Source: Rostratula benghalensis (lineage: Eukaryota; Chordata; Aves; Charadriiformes; Rostratulidae). From it: a stretch of 64,000 nt of DNA. The position numbers and the translations under genes were made by a program. Below, in pieces: positions 36,428-49,160 of the stretch (position 1 is the first letter of the stretch; each line of letters opens with the position of its first letter). A model generated the notes under the pieces. It had not been told where the DNA came from, ran no database searches, and saw only the letters and a list, made by a program, of their open reading frames with translations. Location of the stretch: positions 1,129,126-1,193,125 of the forward strand of contig VXAI01000018.1 in NCBI GenBank assembly GCA_013399305.1, written 5' to 3'.

Positions 36428-39400
36428 GTTCTTGTTTGTGGGAAAGCCGTAGGGGAAAGGTGCTGCCAGAGGACTGCAGTAGATCAGTACAGCGAGGGGT
36501 TTTGTTGTGGTTTTTTACTTCTGAAATAAAAGATCTTCTGAAGGTGGCAGTTTAGCAGCTTGCGTGCTGTTTGAGGACTTTTTCCAGAGCTTTGTCCCGC
36601 TTAGTGTCTTGGTGTCTGTACCCTGTATGAATTATTGGGTCTCCCTTTTCTTCTTAGCTAGAATAACCGAAGGGGAACCCAGCACCAGAGGCTCAAGGGG
36701 GACCCTGCATGGCTCGAAGGGCACAAGGCAGAGGCTGAAATGCAGGAGTGGGTATTTACATCACTCTTTGCTCGGCACCGTCTCCTATTTTGTCTGACAG
36801 GGATGAGTCCAGGTTTCATTTTATGTGATTTGCCTCCAGCGAATCTCAGAGGAGCTCGTGCCAGGCTTGAGACCTTTCAGCCTGTCTCCCTCCGAGAGTA
36901 CTTCCTTTGGGCAATAATACAGGCTTTTAGCAGGGCTGCCTCTGCATCAGGAGTGGTATGGGTTTAATTTGCTAGTTAAGATGTTAGTGATTTCTCCTAG
37001 ATTTCTAATGTTTCCTCTTCCACGAAATCTTATACGTCACCTATACAGGAGCCGTTTTGGCTGGGGGTTTTTAGGAGAGCACTCAGGAATTTCTTACTGT
37101 TTCTCCGGCACTTTAGTTCAATTTACACCGTAGGCTAAAGAAATCGTTCCCTTTAGGTTAGGATAGGTTACATGCTCTCCTCAGCCGTGGAAGAACAAAG
37201 GGCTGTCTGTTACAGTGAGCACGGCTGTAAGTTGGGAGGTGACGCTGCAGATGGTGAGGATGCAAGTCAGGATTTTGGGGATGTGTTCCACGTTTAGGGG
37301 GGGGTGATGTGCAATGAGAACATGGCAATGAAATAGGATGCAAACAACGCCTTAAATACTGGAAAAGTAGGAATAAATGAGATGGTTAAAGCGCAGGGTG
37401 TTGGCTGCATTGTTGTTGCCTTTAGGGACCCCGTAGCAGCCCTTTGTGGTCTGGGGAGGCTGGATCCCGTGGCCCTTGCTTGCTGAGAGGGGGCAGCGGG
37501 GTCAGGCGGGTCCTTGCTGCCCTTAGGCTGTACCGGAGGCTGCAGACAGCCCTGACCTCCTCTGGAGGCTGGATGGACTCCTCCACCTCCGGCTCCCTGC
37601 AGTCTCTTGATGATGAGCTTAACTCAGATCTTTGTACCAGGTTTGGGGTTTGTTTTTTTTTTTTTTCCTGATGCTGAGGTCTATGATGGCCAGAACAGGG
37701 TGAAATAGCTTAATTTTTTTGTAAGCATCAGTTGTTTTAACCAGATCTTTGTGGGGACCATTATGTTTTGCCATCCCTGAAGCTGGTCTGCATACTGCAG
37801 GCTGATAGAACCCATCCTTGCATCTTGGTGGCAGGGGAGCCCTGCACAGAGGGTACTTCAACGTTCCCAGAAGTGCGTGACATAAAGCACTGTATAGCCA
37901 TAACCATGATGTATTTTCATGCTGACTTTTACTCCACCTCCTCTTTAGAAGACTGTTGGAGGTGAGGTCCACGTCCTGGTCTTCACGTGGCTCTGGTGCA
38001 GGCAAAACTTTGCACAGTTGCAAGTTTTGACCTCTCTTGCAGGACCTCTCCCACTGGGAGAAATTAATCCCCATGGACCCTTAATTAGGTGTTTTCATGT
38101 ATGGTTTAAGGAGGCTTCACAACATGCTGGTTGTATGGGTATTGCATTTGTGTGCGCCAGAGCTGGGTTTAGGGTCCCTCTGGGGTGAATGGCCCTGTTA
38201 CTCCTCTAGTCTTTTCTTCCAGCAGTTGTATTTAGAGGTAAAGCCAACTGTCAATTTGTATACTCTCTCCTCTGCCATTAGATGTTGCAGCTGGAGTATG
38301 GGTTTGAAGGCCACAAAAAAGCCAGGCCGTGAGTTTTAACCTTGGAATAGTGGTTGAAATGATGACTTGAAGTTTGTTTCTCCTGCTGTTACTGTAGCTG
38401 TTGTCTTTGATCCCAAAGAGTACCAAGAGCAGACCTGAGCAGGCATTGCTGAAGGTGTGAAGGTTTCAGCACCCGATCCCGTGTGGTGAGAGCTGTCTCC
38501 TTAGATCTCCTTTTGCTCCTCTTAGACAGTGCCAGGTCTGTGCCATTACTCTGTCTCTGGTTTTGCCCAGTGCAGACATGAATTTTCATGGGTTTTGAGG
38601 GGGCTCTGCCTGGACTGAGAGACCCAGGCCTAGGGATTTGTTCTGGGATATCATCCACATAATGACCAAAGACCAGAAGCCATGCAGAGTGTGGTAGCCT
38701 GTGTCGTTGGCTGGGGAGGCAGGGAGAGAAAGACTCTGGCTGGCTGAAGCCTGATGGATGCACAGAGCATGAAAATAACTGCCACGTTTGGAATTTAGTG
38801 GAGCATTGGACTTGACAGCTTGTTCTTAGGGTAAACTTCCAGCAGCCTTCCTTTGCCTATGGCTACAAGAGGTGTTGTCCATGGATCTAGTTGGTGCTTT
38901 CTAAGCCCCTGTTTCTTGAAGCTGATCCCCTCTTTGCCAGCCAGTAGCTTCGAGCCCAGCCCACCTGAAGTAATGCCAGGCCTTGTTCTATTCTGCAGTT
39001 TGTAAAATGGTTTAGGAAAGTGTAAGCACCATCAGAACCAGGAGATGGGGTTCACGGTGGAAACAAGAGACAATACGTGTCTGATGTGCGCTGTGTGAGT
39101 TCATACCAGGAAGGTGACCGCCAGGTGCCATGGGAATATTTGATTTTTCAGTTAATTAACTCGCCGTTCAGCCTTGTGCATGTTCACTGGTTTTATGGCT
39201 TCTGAGAGAGCCTGACACTTGGATTACAGTTTTTGGGTTTTTTTGTTGTAGCCCATTAAGAAAGCTTGCTTCAGGATTTGGTTCTACCTGTTGAAAGAAT
39301 TTATTATAAAAGATATTGAGAGCTTTGTCCTGTTTCGTTTACAGATTTCACGGGATAAATTGTATCCATGTTACAGGACCATGAACGTATGTCTATGACA

Positions 39401-41625
39401 CCAGCTGGTTTTGATAAACTATGAAATGGCCTGTCTCAAGTAAATTAAACACAAATTTTACTAAACAATTATGCATCGGCCTTTTCATTCCCTTCCCTCA
39501 AAGTTTGAATTTAATTTTATTGCTTGAGATTTAGCAGAAACTTAATACTTTATCTTCTTCTGAAGAGTGAACCATCTCTCCGAGGCCCAGCATTCCTTTG
39601 GCTGTACAGTGTGGATTTTGGGTTCCAAGCACAGTCCATGTTTTTGCCAAATTTAAGTTCCTCTGTACCCAAGCTGCCCAGCTTTAGTGGATGGTTAAAA
39701 CTTTTGAAGCTTGCTCAAGAATGTGCTTTACGTTTAGTTGCGTCCAGGAAAGATTCCTCCTTTTTAATTTTTCATTTAAAGCAGCTTTTGGACAGAAAGC
39801 CAGACTCAACCAAGACGTCATGAGTCACTAATCTTTCAAAATGCTGGGTTAGGCCTGCAGAGGTATCTGTTTATTCGATAAGGATCCAAGTCTTTATTGA
39901 AAGAAAGTAATTTAGAGCCACTGAGGCAGTGCTTTGTCTTGCAGTTATTAGTGAGGGTGCAGTCCTCCAGCTTTACTAATGATAGGAATTTCATTAGTGT
40001 CCGTGGGGCTCCGGTGTAATAAATACTTCCAGGTGTGAGAGTTTTGGCAGTTCAAGATGGGAGTTTTATGGACGCTCGTGCATAAAGGCATCCAGCAGCT
40101 CCAGATCATTTAATGAATGATTGAAGCAAAATACGATCAGTGTTGCTGGAGAAGGAAAACCTGGCACACGAGTGGAAGGGGAAGAGGGTTTAGAGAGTGT
40201 TTTGAGCATGGCTGCAGCCAGGAAGCCCTGAGATGCCATGGAGTTGATATCATGGTAAACATAGGTGAAGAATATTCAGATGGGACGTGGTGGAAGAGGA
40301 GGATGCACAGGGGGCAGATCTGTAGGAAACCAGGTTGTGGAGCTTCAGCTCCTAATGAATGGCACAGCTCTCATGGCTCTTGGCATTGCTTACTTCATGC
40401 AGGAGATTTGAATCCCAGAAGGGAAAACTGGGAAGGAAGCTAAGACTATTTAAGCATTCAGCAGGTGCACCCAGGAGCTGCCTTTTGGATCAGACCATGA
40501 CCTGGGTCCAGAGATCAGGTTGCTTCATAAACCATAGATCCGCTGGCTTAGGCTGTCTCTAGGAGTGCCATCTAGTGCTTCCCTATAGTACTGGAGCATC
40601 CCAAACCCTGTTTTTTTGGAGAAAGTAAGACCTCCATCAGCTTCTTGTGTTGTGCTGAACCAAGAGCTTGTGGAAAGCCAGGGAAGTACTTTTGTCCTAA
40701 GTTTCTCTGAAAGCTTCGTGCTTGTCTTCTGCTTGGCAGGAGTTTCTGGGTTGAGTACGAGATGTGAGGTGGAAATCTCAAACAGGTTCATGTGCATGGT
40801 GAATATTAAGTATTGCTGTCTTCTGTGCTTGAGACAGGAGTATCTCTGCAGGGACTGAAGCACAGTTAGGTGGGAAGGCAAACAGTCACCGCTTCCCTTG
40901 ACTTTCGGATCACAGCACAGAGCTGGGGACAGACGATGGGTTCACCTTCCCCAGGGGTGCCTGGTGTAGCTCCCAAACTGCACAAGTTAATTTGTTAGAG
41001 ACAGACTCTGGTCTCATAACTGTGAACGTGCTCTGTGGTATTGAATATGGTTGATCATGGTCTTTATGATGCGCTGCTCCATGGAGTTACCCCCTTGATA
41101 TTAACGCTGTGGGGTGAAACTCTTGGCTTTAAATGCTTATTTCCAGTCTGCCCGCTCAAAGAATGTCCTTTGTTCCTTTAAACTGAAATTGTGCAGTTTC
41201 TGTGGCAGGATAGTGCCCTGGGCTATCTTGTAGGAGGGCTGAGGTGGGTGGAAGAATGATCACATTATTCCCCGTAGACATGTGGTTAACTGCACATGCG
41301 GAGGGGCAGCTTTTACGGGCGCGGGTGTCTGCAAGAACAGCAGAGTTTCTTCTGATCTGCAGGGGGAGGGAAAGGGGGAGCAGTTTGGGTTTGCCCCAGA
41401 GGGCTTCACCCCAAAGGTTATCGAGATTTTGTAGCACTTGCCTTCAGTCCTGAGTATGGCTCTTGCTTGAAGGTCCCCAACTCCCCATCAACACATTTGC
41501 AGGCGACTCTGAATTGCGTCGCTTTTTGTGAGCTTGTGCCAGAGCTGTATTATTTTAACGTGGCTGTTAGCGTGTAAATCTGTCTGTATTGCAGCGTATA
41601 AACAACAGGCTTTTCCCTTTGCAGT
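36428..41625 (+). other. LMF1 downstream intron, unique sequence
   Basis: No gene or complex repeat recognised. A T tract lies at 37653-37666. A short TTAGG-like stretch occurs near 37154-37170. The region around 37440-37610 is GC-rich but shows no clear coding pattern. Confidence 0.45.
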
Positions 41626-41984
41626 TTAAAAAAAAAACAAAAAAACAGCATTGTTTATTCCTCTGGTTTTTGTCCAGTAACACCGGGCACCTCCTGCACG
41701 GGTGCAAAGACTGAGACAGCAAGACCCGATTTAAAGTGAAATAGAAGGTTATCTGCCATTTGTTATTTGAAATAATTCCATTTCTAGTGCTTTTCTAGAG
41801 GATGTTCTTGGGTAGCCAGCTGGTACTGCCATGGTTCGATTAGGGGTGAGTTGTGGATGCGGGGACTCTCAAGGGCTTTCCGCGTGGGATGCTCTTTGGC
41901 AGGTCCCCGAGGCATGAGGTGCTGGCAGGAAAGCCATTGTAAAGCCATTAAAGGTGTCACGCTTCTTATCTGCTTTTTGTTTAT

Positions 41985-42030
41985 TAAAAAAAAAAAAAAA
42001 AAGAAGAAAAGAAAAGGAAAAAAAGAGGCT
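41985..42030 (+). repeat. A-rich tract with AAG/AAAG interruptions
   Basis: A run of about 17 A, followed by GAAGAAAAGAAAAGG and further A-rich sequence. No retroposed gene body was recognised upstream. Confidence 0.85.
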
Positions 42031-42688
42031 ACAAATAAAGCAGTGTCACAAGATCCTACTTGTAATTGAGGGTCCTAAATTAATTAGCTATGGTGAATGT
42101 TCTGCATGGCTTTCTCTCTCCTCTGAAGAAGGACCCCTTTGTGCATCAGGGCCGAAGGCTGCCCGGGCAGGATCCGCACATGAAATACCTGAGGGCATCA
42201 CGAGGCCTTTTCCTCCCTCTCTTATTTTTCACACTTCTCTTCCCCTTTCCCTGCCTGTCCTTTCAAATTCTTTGGGTGGGAGGATTTCCTAACATCTCTT
42301 TTCAGCGTCGCTTCCTCTTCAGCTCCCTCACAGTTCCCTTTAAAGCCTCTTAAATTCACGGTAGTAGTTGCGTTACCCCATGCAATTTTTAACATCAGAG
42401 ATGATGCCGTGGATTTCCAGACTGCCACAGGCTGGTAGATGCAGCTGGTCCTTTTCCAGGGTGTGATGCTGCTCCTCTCACACCTTTCTGTTGGTTTGCC
42501 CTCTGTGACAGTCATGTTTTAGGTGATGTGCTGCTTGTCCTCCTCTGCTGTACCTCTTAATTTGAAGCATACTGTTTTTTCTCTAGACTTGCTTTTTGTA
42601 GCCACTTCCATCATTTTTTTTGGTGATGATTGACACTTTTTTTTGCTTTTTGTTGACTGAGCTATGGATTTGGAGAGTACTGGCAGGA

Positions 42689-42862
42689 NNNNNNNNNNNN
42701 NNNNNNNNNNNNNNNNNNNNNNNNNNNNNNNNNNNNNNNNNNNNNNNNNNNNNNNNNNNNNNNNNNNNNNNNNNNNNNNNNNNNNNNNNNNNNNNNNNNN
42801 NNNNNNNNNNNNNNNNNNNNNNNNNNNNNNNNNNNNNNNNNNNNNNNNNNNNNNNNNNNNNN
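42689..42862. other. Assembly gap (174 N)
   Basis: One hundred and seventy-four undetermined bases. The left flank is T-rich and the right flank AT-rich. The content cannot be inferred; open frames drawn across it are artefacts. Confidence 1.
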
Positions 42863-45800
42863 ACTTAGACTGCAATTTAAAAATATACAATTGTAATATA
42901 AAATAATTAATCATCAACAGATGGAAGGCCCTTCTAGACTTTTGCATTTAATTTGTGCTTCCTGATCATGCAGGATTGGGGTCTGCCCTTGCAGAGTGGA
43001 CATGAGCTTTTCCCCACCCAACACCCCCCTTTTGCATGGGGATCCCCAGCCAAAGAGGAGGGCTGCTGGTGGATGAGGAATGTGTCCACCAGACCAGAAA
43101 TAAATCAGGATGGGAAGTGTGTCAGGGAAAATAATCTACCAGCTGTTCCACCAAGCTGTCATTGGTTGCTCAAAGACAAGAATTAGACCAATTTAATCAA
43201 TGTGGGGATGTTCTGCAGGCAGAGCCACGCTGACCCAGGTTGTCCCCGTTCCCTGTAAAGGGAAGGTGTTGAGCCAGGCTCCATGTGGAGCATTCCTGAT
43301 AGCTCAGCATCCTACAGCAGCCAGCACCCTCTTGCTGATGGGTATGTGCTATCAGAAGGATGCTCTGCTGCACCAGGAGCTCCTCCAGCCACTGCTGTGT
43401 TAATGCAGGTAACCTTAAATAAGTGTAGATCCAGTGAAAACCCATTCCCCCTCAGCCAGCCTACCAGTGCAAGCTGGGAACGTGTCTATAATCTGTTCCA
43501 GTTGTAAACTTACAATCAGTCCTCACCCTACTACCCTTTTAATACTTTTGGGGCCGTTTAAGCTAAATCTGCTCAGCATGAGTATAATCTTATTTTACTG
43601 TTCAATGCAATGTTGTTGCAACCAGGCCAGGCTAATTAAACTCCACGGCCGCTTGTGTACTGACACTTTTGATAGAGTAACTGGAGTAATTCATGTTTAA
43701 ATCCAACAGCCAGCCAAGCCAGGGCTGACATTGGAGACATATTTCATAGAGCAGTAATGAGCCTAAATTTCAGGTATGCGTCCTCTTCCCCAGCCCTCAC
43801 CAACATGGCTGCGACACACTGTTTACTCAAGGAAATTAAAGCCAGCAATGTATGTGCTGAGTTTTTTATTTGTTTGGGTTTTGTTTGTTGGTTGGTTGTT
43901 GTTTTTTTTTTTAAATTAAAAAAAAACCCAAAAAACCTCCTCACGACACCCTCCCTGATGGTTAAAGTTTGTGCATGATTGATTTTAGTGGGTGGATTAA
44001 AAGAGCAAATCTTTTCTACCACGTTCCAAATCATACATCAGAAACCATAGGGGAGGCATTTCTGCCCTGGGAGCGGGGCGTATGTTATCCCGGGTTTAAT
44101 TGTGAGGCCTGGATGTGTGCAAACTGTTTCTTAGGGTAATTGGATGAGGGTCACTGGCTGCCCTGAGATATATGGGCACACTAATCGGAGAATAATTTGG
44201 ACCGAGGTTGAAGTTGCCAGTAAAAGTTGTAAAAGTTAATTTTATAGGAGTTTGTACAAAATATCAGCGAGCAGTTTCGTAGTTACCATTTATTTGCTTT
44301 GTCTAGTGACATTTTTATTATGTTTTATTATTATTATTTGTGTTTCGAATGCAATTTTGGGCAGAGGGGAAGAGAGAGGGCGGAGCACCGCTCTGATTAG
44401 CGGATGGGTCAGCCAGAGCTGGAGGAATTCATAAACTGCCATGAACATCCCTAAGTCACAACCAGAATTAAATCGAGTTGCCGGGTGATTTATATATTTT
44501 TTAGCCTTATATTCTTTCCTTTGATTTCCAACAAGTGGGGCAGCCCATCCAGAGTGTATTAAATAAGTGGGTTTATAAATGCCTGTTGCTCCGTGCGGAT
44601 GAAAGGCTCGGGCAGGGGAGGTGGGACACGGCTCAGGCGGTGGGAAGGCACACATTTTGGGAATGTCTGCAGGGCAGCCAACTCGGAGAGGAGTCAGTTG
44701 GTTTGGACTTTATTTTTTGCGTGTTACAACTGTGCGAGTCCTTCCTTAACCTGCCCCTAATAATGTGAGATTGTGCAGTTCCCATTAGTATTAATAGATA
44801 TGGCTGAAACCCAACGTCATCAGGGTACAGATTGCTTCCATTTATGTTCTTATTTCAGGTGAAACGCTTCACACTTGGATTTTTGCCATACTTGTCCTTT
44901 TTTTTTTAATTTTTTATTTCCCCTTCCCTAAGTTTCAGCGCAGTCTGTTGTTGAGTGGCACAGACCCGTGCCCCTGAGCTGAAAGAATTCGTGAAGGACC
45001 TCATTGTATGAGTAGGTTTGCAACATCTCGCAGTAAAATAAAAAAAAAATGAAAAAAAGAAAATTAAAAATATTGAAAACGCACTAAAAATTCAGGGGAT
45101 GGGAGTTACCCTGAAGCTTGGCAAAGAGAGGATCTACAGGGATGTCAGCCCCCATAGACCCTGTCCTCAGAGCCTTCCCGCTGAACATGAGCAGGCCCCC
45201 TGCCAGGAGCGGGCTCTGCTGGGTACCACACCAAAACATACGGTATAAAATGTTATAGCCCTTGTAAACGAGTAATTGCTTTGGAAAGAGCCCCGTTAAA
45301 AAGGCGAACGATGTCAGTGCCATGAAGTTACCCATTAAACTGGAGCAAACACCTCGGGAGTCCAGGTGAAGCCATTGGGCAACGCTGGCAAAGCGCTGCT
45401 GGGTTACAGTTCAGCTCTTGTCGGCGCTGGGTTTGGAAGCCTGGGCTCTGGCCACCACTTTTTCAGGTCCCTGCTTTTTCAGCAGCATGACTCCAATGTA
45501 CTTTCTCAAAATAATTTTCTGTGGTCCTGCAGAATCCCCTGAGCTTTGCAGTTTAAATAAAAGCCAGACCTCAAATGGAAGCTTTGTAGCATTCAAGCAA
45601 CCCATGCTGATGGTTTCTTCAGCACGGCAGGACCCTTCTTCCGAAAGCAAACAAGATAGGCAGGCTTTGCAGTGAAAGATTTTGGGCTACTAAATGGCCT
45701 GAAATGCTTCTTGGTGCCTGTCTGGTTACCTTTATATTTTCTCCTTCCAAAGTGGAAAGTTTGGAGGTCTGGAGGTACTGTTGGCAGTTTTGGGCTGATC

Positions 45801-48800
45801 CACTGAGGGTTCTATCCTCAGTGGAGATGTTAATGTTTGGGAATGAAGTGTGGCAGTACTATCTCATCAAATCTTCCTTGCAGGATGGTGAGCAAGGGTT
45901 TGGGATCCAGGTTAGGAGGGAATCTTTCACAGTACTCTATCATGGCATCAAAGGAGCATCCTTGATTTGAAATGGTGTTCAAACTGCCCTGTGTTGTATT
46001 TGATGCTACCAAAATACCAGGTTGCTCCATAGTTGCAGTGCTCCTGAGCTTCTTGCCAGTAACCTGAGGTCTTCCTGCAGTGGGGAATTGGCTTTGGAAC
46101 CCCCATTCTCTGTTACATGCAAGAAGTGAGCTGGACAGCCTGGGAACAGGAGTGGGAGACATGAAGCACCAGGGAGCTCAGACTGGACTCTCTGAAGGTC
46201 TGTTCCTCAGAAACGATTGTATGTTGTTGATTTACCACCTTTTAAGTGAAAAAAATTTAGCTGAAAGCCACTGGTCTAAATGCAATGATCTTCAGTTGTC
46301 TCCTTGCACCAACCTCAGCTTGTCCTGGACAGTTGCAGCACTAACTCATGTTTGTACTCTCTACAGCCGTCCCTTGTAGAGAGGGGCCTTGGGACGAGTA
46401 ACCAGAGGTATCTGTACATCACAGACCTCTGCACGTGGTGGTGATTTTTCCTTCCCAGGAAAGCTGAATGCAAGCAGAGAGCCCAGCAGCTTATTGCCAG
46501 GCAGCTCCAGGCTTCCAGCCTGCCCCCAGCCTGGTCAGCAGTTGTGTTTGTTCATGGTCACAGGAGTTTTCCACAGTCTCTTCACATTAGGCGAAAATAC
46601 GACTTTTCGAAGAGGGGATTGTGTAATTGGAATTGTTTTTCAGAGCCTGTTGTGAGCACCATTCTTATTCACCTTCCTGTTATTCATCTTAACATGTCAT
46701 CTGAGCTGCAAGTTCTCTTTTGTTTTCTGCTGGACTGAGCCTGGTAGCAGAAAAAAAAGGTTTTTGGTGAGACCTCAGGGGACTTCATCACTAATAATAA
46801 ACCGCCGGAGGAATCAGCAAGTATTTTGCATTGGCATTCAACACGAAATGGGCATTTTGCCATTTGACTTCAGAGAGAGCTGCTTCTCTTGCCTTTCATT
46901 TTTTTTCAGGCCCACTGCATGCACACTGGGGTTGTGCTGCTCAGGCTGCTCAGCTGCACCTATTCAACCGTGTGCCAGGTGATATTTTTTTCTTTTTTTT
47001 TTTATTACATAGGACTGATAAAATCGAATGTAAACAACATTTGCCCTGTGAGACGCAGCAGTGTTCCTCTGCTGGTGGTAGAACGGGAATTCAGATTCAT
47101 ACACATTATCAGAAGAAAGAGAGACTGTCGCTATTAAAAATTACGAGTGTTTTGAAGGTCAATTCAGTGTCTCTAGGACAGGTAAAAGGTCAGGGCCATA
47201 TCAATTATTGGTTGTAATGTCCCAGGGACAGATGCTTATCCTTATTTCTGCAAACTTTAAGTAATAAAGTGCAGTTGCGTCTGTCGTTTTGAGACGGGGA
47301 GAGCTCACTCAACCCGTTGTAACATCAATAATGTATTTGGGTTCACTTGCCTGTATAAAGAGAGTTATAAAAGAGATCTTCACAATTTATGAATTGAAGC
47401 TAATTGCTTCTTTTCAGTAACATATGACTATATTGGGAAATGTGCTCTTATACATTCTTCTCTTCATATACTGATGCACTGTGGCGTATCAAACAGTGCT
47501 AGAAAAGGGATGGATTTTTACAGTGATTGACCTTTTCACTCTTTCCTTTGCACCGCTGAGAGACAGCTACTACTTTTACCTGCTGCTTTCTGGAGGTTCT
47601 GCTTGGCATGTGAATCTCTGAAGGCTGCAGTCATGCCTCTGCTCTGCAGGGGTTGGCCTGGTGGCCAGTGGGTACTGGAGCCTGGGGACATCCTCGGTCA
47701 GTGTTTCTGTGTGTGGTTGCTCCAAGTCACAAACCCCACAGGCAGCATCTCAGCACCGGCAGATGTGAAACGTGGGAGGCCAAACAAAAAGTAAATGCTG
47801 CTTGGTTCTGTTTATGCCTAATAGTGACGTTGATGCCGAAGAGTGGCGTTGTTTAATGCACAGTTCCTGGTTTGCAGAGTGACCCTTTCTAATGTGCTTC
47901 TGTAGAGGAGGATTCATTAACACGCTGTTTAGGGAATTTTTGAAAGCTTTCCCAGGAGTTTCCTTCATTACTGCAGATGTTAAATTCCAAGAGCCGGGCT
48001 GCAAACAATATTAGCAGGGGGATGACAGATGGGCACTTTAATTTTGATGCTTGCACTGCTCTGGTTTTGATGCTGAAGTTTCATTAATGAGAGCAAAAAA
48101 GAACGAGTTGGGGACAGAGATTTCACTTATGTGAGAGAGATCTCACTTACAGGGACATAATTCTGATGGTGGGGTGAAGCTGAGCTACATGGGACCAGGT
48201 ACCTTCCCTGGTCCCTCCAGTGAGGGCTGGGAGAGGAGGATGCTGCAGGCAGCAAAATGTATGTTGTCTATACCTTTGCTTTCCCCTACATGTCTTCAGC
48301 TTGTAGTTCTCTGGGGGGTTGTTTCTGCCTCCTGGAGGTTGTGGGGTGAGCGGTGGCAGATCGGCCTACCTCCCCAGTGGTGCCTTCTCGCTGTGAGACC
48401 AAGCACAAAGCTCTGAAGAGCAGAGCCTGCCCTGGTGGGAAGGCAGTGCCCAGGCTGGAGCGAGCTGAGCATCAGGCCCTGGTTTCCCATGCTGCAGCAG
48501 CCCACCATGCAAAGAGCAGAATTAATAGCTCCAAGACCCTGCTTTAATTAAATTCAAGAGTACTCATAAATTCCACTCATTTTTCATTAACATGTAGAAT
48601 CAGGAAATCATGCTTTTGGCTCTCAGACCTCACTAAGGAGCCCAGCGTAGTCTGTCTCCTGTAACTTTTTGATGGCTGAATCTGTTAGCGGGTGAGAAAT
48701 TACTTTATTTGACTCTTCTGTTTTACCTGACACTGAGCACTTTCACAGCCCCACTTCCAGGATTCAGGAAAAACGTGTTTAATTTGCACCATGCATCTCT

Positions 48801-48980
48801 GCGATTTGTGATCTGTAACTTCCTTCTCTCACTTAAAAAGTTAGTGTCAGTATGTGGGGCTTGTTGGTATTTTGGAAGGTGCCTGTCTCGGTTCTTATTT
48901 ATTTTGGTTTTATGGTGTTACTATGTAGGTCTGCTCTAACGAGCTCCATCCTAGCCCTGGGCAGTCCATAGGAGAGGAGA
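42863..48980 (+). other. LMF1 downstream intron, unique AT-rich sequence
   Basis: No gene recognised. Low-complexity T and A runs lie at 43902-43930 (T run followed by A run), 44901-44925 and 45039-45070. An exon-like segment at 46910-46978 has an acceptor and donor but no family match. Blocks near 43540-43700 and 47220-47530 have the AT-rich, word-dense look of conserved non-coding DNA. Confidence 0.4.
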
Positions 48981-48982
48981 GG

Positions 48983-49003
48983 GTTAGGGTTATTAACCCT
49001 AAC
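48983..49003. repeat. Head-to-head telomere-like palindrome
   Basis: The arms GTTAGGGTTA and TAACCCTAAC flank a single T and are perfect reverse complements. With the two preceding G, the left side is two exact GGGTTA units, so telomere-type hexamers meet in inverted orientation. Confidence 0.9.
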
Positions 49004-49110
49004 AGGTTAGCTGGAATACGCTACTATTTTATGATTATTTTTATTTTACCTTTGGTTCTTGACGTGTAGTAGGTTAAAAACCCCAGAATTCCAGATCTTA
49101 ATGAACAAAA

Positions 49111-49160
49111 CTAGGAGGCTAGTCTCCTAGACATAGATGTGGACTCCATCTCCACATCTA
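49111..49160. repeat. Two consecutive perfect inverted repeats
   Basis: The first hairpin has arms CTAGGAG (49111-49117) and CTCCTAG (49124-49130) around a six-base loop. The second has arms TAGATGTGGA (49134-49143) and TCCACATCTA (49151-49160) around a seven-base loop. They are only three bases apart and lie about 110 bases after the telomere-like palindrome. Confidence 0.9.

Noticed and set aside
37154..37172. TTAGGTTAGGATAGGTTA as telomere-like repeat
   Set aside because: Units are imperfect, only two or three copies, and not the vertebrate hexamer.
42519..42947. Open frames crossing the N gap
   Set aside because: Undetermined bases cannot create stop codons, so the length is an artefact.
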